NCBI RefSeq assembly: GCF_000769405.2
Contig: NZ_CP053439.1
Span: 124,001-188,000, forward strand
Source: Rhizobium brockwellii
GTDB taxonomy: Bacteria > Pseudomonadota > Alphaproteobacteria > Rhizobiales > Rhizobiaceae
Reading direction: 5' to 3'
DNA length: 64,000 bases
In this document: positions 58,153 through 64,000 of the stretch, piece after piece
Numbering within the stretch: the stretch's first letter is position 1
How the letters are laid out: the number at the start of each line of letters is the position of its first letter
The notes under the pieces: model-generated
The model's database searches: none
Seen by the model: only the letters and a program-made list of their open reading frames with translations
Told to the model about the DNA's origin: nothing
Program-made: the position numbers and the translations under genes

Positions 58153-60144
58153 TTAGAATTCCGTCCAGTCGGGATCCTGGCTCGGCGATGTGCTGCTGCC
58201 GGCGCCGAAGGCGTTGGCGATCTTCTGGCCGAGCGCGCGGGCCGGCGAGGCGGCCGGGCGGGCGGTGCCTTCGCGGGCGACGCAGATCGGGGCTGCCCTG
58301 GTTGCCGGGCGGGCGGCAGCGCGTGGTGCTGCGGCGATTGGCGCACTCGTGGTGAAGCCGCCGGTGCCGGTCAGCCTGAATTGGCTAAGCAGATTGTTGA
58401 GCGCTGCCGCTTCCGTTGCCAGGTTATGGCTGGCGGCTGTCGATTCCTCGACCATCGCCGCATTCTGCTGCGTGCCCTGGTCCATGGTGTTGACGGCGGT
58501 GTTGATCTCCTGCAGCCCGATCGATTGTTCGCGGGAGGCTTCGGCGATCGCGTGGACGTGCTGGTTGATCTCCTGCACCTCTTGGACGATCGCGTCGAGC
58601 GCCTTGCCGGTCTCGCCGACCAGCGAGACGCCGGTCTGCACATGCGAGCCGGAGGTGCTGATCAGCGCCTTGATCTCCTTGGCGGCCTTCGCCGAGCGCT
58701 GGGCGAGCTCGCGCACTTCCTGGGCGACGACGGCAAAACCCTTGCCGGCATCGCCGGCACGGGCAGCTTCGACGCCTGCGTTCAGGGCCAGAAGATTAGT
58801 CTGGAAGGCGATGTCGTCGATGACGCCGATGATGTTGGAGATTTCGCCCGAGGACTTCTCGATCTGCTGCATGGCGGAGACCGCCTTGCGGACGACCTCG
58901 CCGGATTTCTCGGCGCCGAGGCGGGTGCGGGCGACGAGCTGGCTTGCCTCCTCGGCCCGCTTGGCGGCGTCGCGCACCGTCGTTGTGATCTCCTCCAGCG
59001 CCGCTGCCGTTTCTTCGACGGAGGCCGATTGCTGTTCCGTCCGCTGGGAAAGCTGGTCCGCGGAGGAACGAATCTCGTTGGCGCCGGCACCGATCGCCCG
59101 GGCATTGGCGCCGACCGTATGCAGGGTCTCGTTGAGCTTCTCGACCGAGTTGTTGAAATCCTCACGCAGCGCATCGAGATGCGCGACGAAGGGTTCGGCG
59201 ATATGCGAGGCGAGATCGCCGGCGGCAAGGCGGCGCAGGCCGTCGCCGAGCGCGGTGACGGCGCGGTCGAGTTCCGATGCTTCGCGGGCCTTCTGCGCCT
59301 CGCGGTCGCGGCGCTCGCTGTCGCTGACGTCGCGGTCTGTTTCGGCGCGCGCTTCGATCCGGGCGCGCTCGATCGCATTGTCGCGGAAGACCGAAACGGC
59401 CTTTGCCATCTGGCCGACTTCGTCGCCGCGGTCGAGGCCGCTGACATCGCTTGTCGTATCACCCTCGGCAAGCCGGGTCATGCGCAGGCGCAGCTGCGTC
59501 ATCGGGCCGGCGATGCCCTTCTGGGCGACGACCACGCTGAAACCGACGGCGGCGAGAACGGCGATACCGATCAGCACGAAACAGAAGACGATTCGCCCGT
59601 TGACGGAAGCAGAGAGTGCGTCGCCGCCGTCGTTGAGCATCGCCATCATCGCATCATTGTTGGCGATCATCTTCGGCGTCAGCGCATCAAGCTTGGCATT
59701 GATCAGGGCAACATTCGAAAGCGCACCGGCGCTGTCCTTGGCCTTGCTCTGTTCGATGATCTTGTTCGCCAGAGTTTCGATCTCATCGATGCCCGCCTGA
59801 ATTTCATCGATCGCCGGCTTGCGGCTGGGCACCAGCGCCAGCGCCTGCTTCATGCGGTCACGCGCCTGCGGCAGCTTGCTCGGTGTGGCGAGCGCCGTCT
59901 GGAATGCCGGCGTATCGGGCTTCATGTCGGCAAGCAGGGTGACCTGCAACACCGAGGCCACCGCCGATGCGCTGGCGCGCGCGCTCAGCATCGAGGCCTG
60001 CGCCTCATGATCGATGAAAGCGCTGTAGGCAGCGTCCGCTCGGCGGAACTCGGAAATGACGTAGATCAGCCCGGCCATGGTGATCAGCCCCAGGAGCGCC
60101 ACGACCGATATGATTTTGGTGCGGATTTTCAAATGTTTCAGCAT
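58153..60144 (-). CDS. Methyl-accepting chemotaxis protein
   Basis: 663-residue transducer. TM1 9-31 ([20 protein letters not shown]), a periplasmic helical sensor of about 150 residues, TM2 185-207 ([20 protein letters not shown]), HAMP about 209-260, a second HAMP-like stretch, then the cytoplasmic coiled coil with the conserved hairpin tip region ([40 protein letters not shown]). The C-terminus DPDWTEF resembles the CheR-docking pentapeptide (NWETF type). The ligand is unknown. It stands alone, away from che genes. Confidence 0.92.
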   Translation of the reverse strand: MLKHLKIRTKIISVVALLGLITMAGLIYVISEFRRADAAYSAFIDHEAQASMLSARASASAVASVLQVTLLADMKPDTPAFQTALATPSKLPQARDRMKQALALVPSRKPAIDEIQAGIDEIETLANKIIEQSKAKDSAGALSNVALINAKLDALTPKMIANNDAMMAMLNDGGDALSASVNGRIVFCFVLIGIAVLAAVGFSVVVAQKGIAGPMTQLRLRMTRLAEGDTTSDVSGLDRGDEVGQMAKAVSVFRDNAIERARIEARAETDRDVSDSERRDREAQKAREASELDRAVTALGDGLRRLAAGDLASHIAEPFVAHLDALREDFNNSVEKLNETLHTVGANARAIGAGANEIRSSADQLSQRTEQQSASVEETAAALEEITTTVRDAAKRAEEASQLVARTRLGAEKSGEVVRKAVSAMQQIEKSSGEISNIIGVIDDIAFQTNLLALNAGVEAARAGDAGKGFAVVAQEVRELAQRSAKAAKEIKALISTSGSHVQTGVSLVGETGKALDAIVQEVQEINQHVHAIAEASREQSIGLQEINTAVNTMDQGTQQNAAMVEESTAASHNLATEAAALNNLLSQFRLTGTGGFTTSAPIAAAPRAAARPATRAAPICVAREGTARPAASPARALGQKIANAFGAGSSTSPSQDPDWTEF

Positions 60145-60645
60145 GGAAATGTCACCCGATTGACTGGGCGTGCTCGCGCGCCCGGTGCTTTTGAAATCAA
60201 TTGCTGCAGAAAAAGTGCTGCTTCAATATCGCGGTTTAGGGATTACGTTTGGGCTGACGCTTGCATCATGCGATCGGCTGGCGGGGTCCGATGTCGTCGC
60301 AACAAATAAGAGGCGATATTCTTTAATTCCGCGCTAACACGAGGGTGATGGATGACTGTGATTTTTAAGGGCTGAATTGTCGTCTCGGGTACGTTGCCAT
60401 GGCGGGCATTACGGCGTCGGATCTCTGCAAGGAGCGGCGTTGCGGCGTGTCCTTCGAGGCTCCGGCCCTTGGCCTCCGCACCTCAGGAAGAGGTGCGTCA
60501 GAGGGTGGCGCGCTGCTACGAGGCCGATGAGTTCGTGACCGTCATCCGCGGCCCTTACTCCCACGCATATTCCCCGCCAGGCATGACTCTGATACATCTT
60601 GCCGACGCCGCACGCTTCGCGCTTAACCCAGAGACCAAGATCACG
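60145..60645. other. Intergenic region upstream of the solute-binding protein gene
   Basis: About 500 bases between divergent genes. A frame is open from 60394 into the binding-protein gene, but its first 84 codons lack a signal peptide or known domain and are not credited. Otherwise nothing recognisable. Confidence 0.5.
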
Positions 60646-61521
60646 ATGATGCAATCCAAGCTGGCATCCCTGACTCTGAAGGGTTTTTTCGCGCTCGGCC
60701 TGTTTCTCGGCGCGCTCTTTTCGAGTTTTGCCGCATCTGCCCAACAGGCGTCGCCCTCGCTGCCGCTGCTCTTCGATGCGCGCGAACGTCTTGCGAGACC
60801 CGATCTCTCCTCGCTGGTCCGCTTGCGTTTCCTGACGTCGGTCGATTTCCCGCCCTTCAATTTCACCGATCAGAACGGCAAGCTCTCCGGCTTCAATGTC
60901 GACCTCGCCCGCGAAATCTGCAGCGAGCTGGAGATTTCAGACAAGTGCCAGATCCAGGCACTCCCCTTCGCCGACCTCAGGGATGCGCTCGCCGCCTCGC
61001 AGGGCGATGCCGTCATCGCCGGTTTTGCCGTGACGCCGGAACTCCGCCGGCAATTCGTCTTTTCCAGACCCTATCTGATGCTGCCGGCGCGCTTCGTGCG
61101 CAATCTCGCCGTGCCGCTCGACGGAAGGACGGCTTCAGCCCTTTCCAGCCACCCGGTTGGTGTTGTCAGGGGGACGGTGCATGAGTCGATGCTGGCAGCC
61201 TTTTTCCCCACGCTCAAGGCCGAGCCGTTCGACACGAAGGACGCCCTGCTTGCGGCGCTCAAGGATCGCAAGGTCGATGCCGCCTTTGCCGATGCGCTGC
61301 AGCTTTCCTTCTGGGTTTCTTCGCCGGCCTCAGCCAAATGCTGCGCGCTGTTCGACGGCCCCTATCTCTCCGAGCATTTCCTCGGCGAGGGCATGACGAT
61401 CATGCTGCGGCAGAAGGACAGCGTGCTGACATCAGCCATCGACCACGCGCTCGCCACGCTGTCGCGCAACGGCCGCCTCCAGGAAATCTATCTGCGTTAT
61501 TTCCCCTACGGGCTTTATTGA
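60646..61521 (+). CDS. Periplasmic solute-binding protein, amino-acid (family 3) type
   Basis: 291-residue exported protein. The signal peptide is MMQSKLASLTLKGFFALGLF to ASA. The mature protein has the SBP_bac_3 pattern: RFLTSVDFPPFNFTDQNGKL, SGFNVDLAREICSELEI, LPFADLRDALAASQGDAVIA, FSRPYLMLPARFV, VGVVRGTVHESMLAAFFP and DAAFADALQLSFW. Either ATG of the ATGATG at 60646 may start. No permease or ATPase gene is adjacent, so it may be an orphan receptor or serve a distant transporter; the chemoreceptor beside it is a possible partner. The stop lies in a remnant of a palindromic repeat. Confidence 0.83.
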   Translation: MMQSKLASLTLKGFFALGLFLGALFSSFAASAQQASPSLPLLFDARERLARPDLSSLVRLRFLTSVDFPPFNFTDQNGKLSGFNVDLAREICSELEISDKCQIQALPFADLRDALAASQGDAVIAGFAVTPELRRQFVFSRPYLMLPARFVRNLAVPLDGRTASALSSHPVGVVRGTVHESMLAAFFPTLKAEPFDTKDALLAALKDRKVDAAFADALQLSFWVSSPASAKCCALFDGPYLSEHFLGEGMTIMLRQKDSVLTSAIDHALATLSRNGRLQEIYLRYFPYGLY

Positions 61522-61549
61522 ATTATGCAGCAGTCCAAAGCTGATGCAT

Positions 61550-61963
61550 TCAGCCCTTGCGGAAGCGGGCAATCGCGCTGCGCTCGATCGCCGCGCAGGT
61601 GAGCTTGTCGAGGCCGAGCCGGTCGCGCAGCAGGCTGAGCAGCCGCAACTCCTCCGCCTTGACCGAAAGATCGGCGGATGCCACCTCGACGGCCAGCGCA
61701 TAGGCCGTGTCGTAGAGCTTTGCGGGGAGGGTGTCGCGCACGGTTTCGAGAACGACGTCGAGACCTTCCGGCCCGGCCAGCAGCGAGGCGCAGTCGCGCG
61801 CCACCGCAATCAGCTTGTCGTCATCGAAATCCCGGAAAACAGGCAGGAATCCGATCAGTTGGCCGATCCTTTCCATTTCCCTGTCGTTCATCGTGCTGTC
61901 GACGGCGGATGCCATCACCATCACGTAGATCAGCGCATCATGGGCGGAAAGCGGCTTATTCAT
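61550..61963 (-). CDS. TerB-family tellurite-resistance-like protein
   Basis: 137-residue all-helical cytoplasmic protein with the TerB domain: LSAHDALIYVMVMASAVDST, MNDREMERIGQLIGFLPVFR and DLSVKAEELRLLSLLRDRLG. Acidic helix ends suggest metal binding, as in TerB. Single-domain TerB proteins occur widely outside ter operons and their role is unclear. No other ter gene is nearby. It lies 28 bases from the convergent solute-binding gene. Confidence 0.85.
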   Translation of the reverse strand: MNKPLSAHDALIYVMVMASAVDSTMNDREMERIGQLIGFLPVFRDFDDDKLIAVARDCASLLAGPEGLDVVLETVRDTLPAKLYDTAYALAVEVASADLSVKAEELRLLSLLRDRLGLDKLTCAAIERSAIARFRKG

Positions 61964-62065
61964 CTCTGATTCCTTTTTCGATCAGCCGAGATTAGGAATT
62001 GGCGACAGCCATTACAAGGGATCGGCCCGATCCGGGACTGCCCGATCGCTGTCATGACTGCCGGT

Positions 62066-62776
62066 TTAATGGCGGCGCGGGTCGTCGCCGTAAAGGCCTT
62101 TTCCTGCCTGCCTGGCCTTTTCGGCGGCCGCCGTAAGCGGCGAACCCACTGCTGCTTCCGCCCAGCCGTTTTCTGCGAGCCACGCGCCGAGATCCTCTGT
62201 GCCGAGCCGGCAGGCAGTCGTTACTGTTTCCTTCCATTCCACCGTCTCGAGATCGCAGCTGACGCTGCGGTTACGCAACAACAGGCGCAGCGCCGTCTTC
62301 GCCAACATGCCGCAGGGCCATTGCCGGCCCGCTGGCCCGCATATCCTGTCGACAGGCGTCGGCACGATGCCGGCAATCTGAAGCCGGCGCTCGCCGAAGG
62401 AAAGCATGCCGGCATTGTCGACCATCGGCCGCGCCAGCTCCGTCGCCTTTTTCGCGGTCGGACTTGCCGCTTGCCCGGCCGCCGTCTCTGCTTGTTGCGG
62501 CAGATCGGCCGGTTTGGATGTCACCCCGTCGCCTGGCGCCGGAGAGGGCGGAGCCGCCGGTTCCGCTGAGCGAGCAATCACTTCGGCACGGTCGTCCGAG
62601 ATTGTCGCACCTTCGCCGGCGTCGGGGGCAGCATCCGCCGCTGCCGTCGCCGTCTCCTCTGCGGACGCCGTCTCTTCGCCGGCTGTTCCGCCGCCAAGCC
62701 TTGCTTCGCCTGCCAGCAGCAGGCCGGCCACCACCGCCATCCCTGTGATACCTGTGATGAAGGCGGCAGGACGCAT
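62066..62776 (-). CDS. Thermonuclease (SNase)-like secreted or anchored protein
   Basis: 236-residue protein. N-terminal hydrophobic segment MRPAAFITGITGMAVVAGLL, a low-complexity Ala/Thr/Glu/Pro-rich linker (about 28-115), and a C-terminal SNase-type domain (about 120-236: LQIAGIVPTPVDRICGPAGR, CDLETVEWKETVTTACRLGT and AWLAENGWAEA with ARQAGKGLYGDD). The Arg/Asp/Glu set of active thermonucleases is not clearly complete, so catalytic activity is doubtful. Rhizobial relatives are often annotated as succinoglycan-related (ExoI-like). ATG 62776 has AGGAAG upstream; the longer frame to 63487 is a shadow of the next gene. Confidence 0.78.
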   Translation of the reverse strand: MRPAAFITGITGMAVVAGLLLAGEARLGGGTAGEETASAEETATAAADAAPDAGEGATISDDRAEVIARSAEPAAPPSPAPGDGVTSKPADLPQQAETAAGQAASPTAKKATELARPMVDNAGMLSFGERRLQIAGIVPTPVDRICGPAGRQWPCGMLAKTALRLLLRNRSVSCDLETVEWKETVTTACRLGTEDLGAWLAENGWAEAAVGSPLTAAAEKARQAGKGLYGDDPRRH

Positions 62777-62787
62777 GGAATATCTTC

Positions 62788-63465
62788 CTATTGGCTGGCC
62801 CAGATGATGCGGGCGATCCAGTCGACGTCGGAAAGCTCGAGGGTGCGGTTGGGATGTTCGGGATTGAGCGACAGCAGCTCGATCGATCGCGGGCTCTGGC
62901 GCAGCAGCACCTTGGCCATCACCTCGCCCTCGTTTGTGCGCACGACGACACGGTCGTTGCGGCGCACCTGCGCCCCCGGCTCGACGATCAGCACGTCGCC
63001 GTCGCGATAAAGCGGCATCATACTCTCGCCCTGCACCTCCAGCGCATAGACACCGGCCTTTTGCGACGGGGCAGCCGGAAATTCCACCACGTCCCAGCCC
63101 TGGCCAGCCGGAAAGCCGCCATCGTCGAAGAAGCCGCCAGCGCCCGCCTGGGCGAAGCCGAGCAGCGGAATGGAGCTGCCTTGTGGCGGAAACACGTTTT
63201 CCTGCTGCCCGGCCGGCTGCTTGGAAAGACCGGCGTCCGGCCGCATGAAAGCCAGAAACTGATCCATGCTCGCCCCTGTGGCGTCGAGCACCTTGGCGAT
63301 CGACTCCGTCGAGGGCCAGCGCAGCCGCCCATCGGCGGAAAGCCGTTTCGATTTGTTGAAGGAGGTCGGGTCGAGGCCGGCGCGGCGCGCAAGTCCGGAT
63401 GGCGTCAGCTCGTGCCGTTCGGCAAGCCTGTCGAGCGCTTCCCAGATCTGGTTGTGTGACAGCAT
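62788..63465 (-). CDS. LexA-like S24 peptidase-domain transcriptional regulator
   Basis: 225-residue regulator. The N-terminal HTH (IWEALDRLAERHELTPSGLA, RRAGLDPTSFNKSKR) is followed by an S24/LexA-type self-cleavage domain, with Ser in VQGESMMPLY and Lys in EVMAKVLL forming the catalytic dyad. The linker contains AQAGAGGFFDDGG, the likely cleavage region (Ala-Gly). It would be cleaved on stress, as LexA and phage repressors are. Start ATG 63465; a longer frame to 63504 is open. It lies 11 bases upstream of the SNase-like gene and probably shares its transcript. Confidence 0.85.
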   Translation of the reverse strand: MLSHNQIWEALDRLAERHELTPSGLARRAGLDPTSFNKSKRLSADGRLRWPSTESIAKVLDATGASMDQFLAFMRPDAGLSKQPAGQQENVFPPQGSSIPLLGFAQAGAGGFFDDGGFPAGQGWDVVEFPAAPSQKAGVYALEVQGESMMPLYRDGDVLIVEPGAQVRRNDRVVVRTNEGEVMAKVLLRQSPRSIELLSLNPEHPNRTLELSDVDWIARIIWASQ

Positions 63466-63587
63466 GCGCGCGATTCCGTCGCGGCATTCAACGCCGCGCT
63501 TCAACCATGTCGAATATTAATCGACCGTGCCGTCTGAGTAAAGATGAAAGAGGAATAAAATCCTGTTTCCAAAGGGAAATGTATCGC

Positions 63588-64000
63588 TCAGGCGACCATC
63601 GCCATGTTGATCTTGCCGAGCTGGATGACCGCCTGCGTCCGGCTGTCGACGTCCAGTTTCAACAGGATCGCCGAGACATGCGCCTTGATCGTCGCCTCGG
63701 AGACGCCGAGTTCATAGGCGATCTGCTTGTTCAGCAGCCCTTCGCCAAGCATGGTCAGCACCCGGCTCTGCTGCGGCGTCAGCGTATGCAGACGGTGGAT
63801 CAGGTCGGCGACATCGGGATCCTGCTCCTGCCCGTCGCGATAGCTTTCCGGCGTGGCGATGTCGCCGGCAAGCACGGTCTGGATGCTGCGGCGAATATCC
63901 TCGATGCCGGAGGATTTCGAAATGAAGCCGGAAGCGCCGAGCTCCAGCGCCCGGCGGATGGTCGTCGCATCGTCGGTTGCCGAGACGATGACGATCGGCA
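63588..64000 (-). CDS. LuxR-type response regulator (N-terminus beyond window)
   Basis: 137 codons visible of a NarL/FixJ-family response regulator. The visible receiver part (PIVIVSATDDATTIRRALEL, GASGFISKSS with the conserved Lys) is followed by a linker and a LuxR HTH: LHTLTPQQSRVLTMLGEGLL, NKQIAYELGVSEATIKAHVS and AILLKLDVDSRTQAVIQLGK. The phospho-acceptor Asp lies outside the window. Its kinase is not visible. Confidence 0.88.
   Translation of the reverse strand, partial: PIVIVSATDDATTIRRALELGASGFISKSSGIEDIRRSIQTVLAGDIATPESYRDGQEQDPDVADLIHRLHTLTPQQSRVLTMLGEGLLNKQIAYELGVSEATIKAHVSAILLKLDVDSRTQAVIQLGKINMAMVA

Noticed and set aside
57952-60309. 785-codon plus-strand open frame opposite the chemoreceptor
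   Set aside because: Antisense shadow with no recognisable domain; the chemoreceptor on the minus strand is unambiguous.
60394-60645. 84-codon N-terminal extension of the solute-binding protein
   Set aside because: A signal peptide begins at 60646/60649, and the extension would bury it.
62066-63487. 473-codon frame joining the S24 regulator region to the SNase-like gene
   Set aside because: The upstream half is an out-of-frame reading of the regulator; the SNase-like gene starts at 62776.

Overview
The window is about 64 kb of high-GC chromosomal DNA from an alphaproteobacterium, most likely a Rhizobium of the leguminosarum/etli group. The evidence is a GcrA-type cell-cycle regulator, a SAM-II riboswitch in front of metZ, rhizobial-style long PstC/PstA permeases, several families of rhizobial intergenic palindromic repeats, and a cluster resembling the CuxR-controlled arabinose-polysaccharide locus of Sinorhizobium meliloti. 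No insertion sequence, prophage, plasmid origin or CRISPR array was seen.

Layout, 1-23 kb: a partial GH2 beta-mannosidase and a VOC protein; a Yeh/OsmU-type quaternary-amine ABC importer (5.1-2.2 kb, minus); a LysR regulator with two DNA-binding domains overlapping cutC; a GIY-YIG nuclease gene bracketed by direct palindromic repeats; a sugar locus (9.2-18.5 kb) with a zinc dehydrogenase, an RbsABC-type importer, a FucU-type mutarotase, an aldose dehydrogenase and a UxaA-family dehydratase, which suggests oxidative catabolism of L-fucose or a similar aldose. That locus is flanked by a divergent GntR/FCD regulator that also has two winged helices. Next come an ABC exporter of the SbmA/YddA type and a MarR regulator divergent from a SnoaL-like protein.

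Layout, 22-44 kb: a methyltransferase, a P-loop kinase, a 14-TM efflux pump, a toxin-antitoxin pair, tRNA-Thr and a nitronate monooxygenase; then the phosphate block, with ppk2 divergent from phoR, followed by pstS-pstC-pstA-pstB-phoU-phoB behind a good Pho box. gcrA is divergent from argD-argF-hslO.

Layout, 44-64 kb: apaG; metZ under a SAM-II riboswitch with a terminator; a two-domain dCTP deaminase; tRNA-Gly(CCC). The 3' end of that tRNA is repeated 9.3 kb downstream, so 47.66-56.98 kb looks like a genomic island. It carries two immunity-like genes, two decayed copies of a small lipoprotein gene, and a polysaccharide operon (uxs, epimerase, GT2 synthase, GH26-like hydrolase, DUF995) divergent from an AraC regulator. 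An intact lipoprotein gene follows the island, then a VOC protein, a chemoreceptor, a solute-binding protein, a TerB protein, an SNase-like protein, a LexA-like S24 regulator and a partial LuxR-type response regulator.

Phosphate homeostasis (PhoR-PhoB-Pst-PhoU plus PPK2), solute and sugar uptake, and surface polysaccharide synthesis are the coherent functional modules. The most unusual signals are the tRNA-Gly island, the repeat-bracketed GIY-YIG gene, the two regulators with doubled DNA-binding domains, and a tight cluster of GANTC methylation sites upstream of gcrA. All family assignments come from reading motifs; no database search was run.
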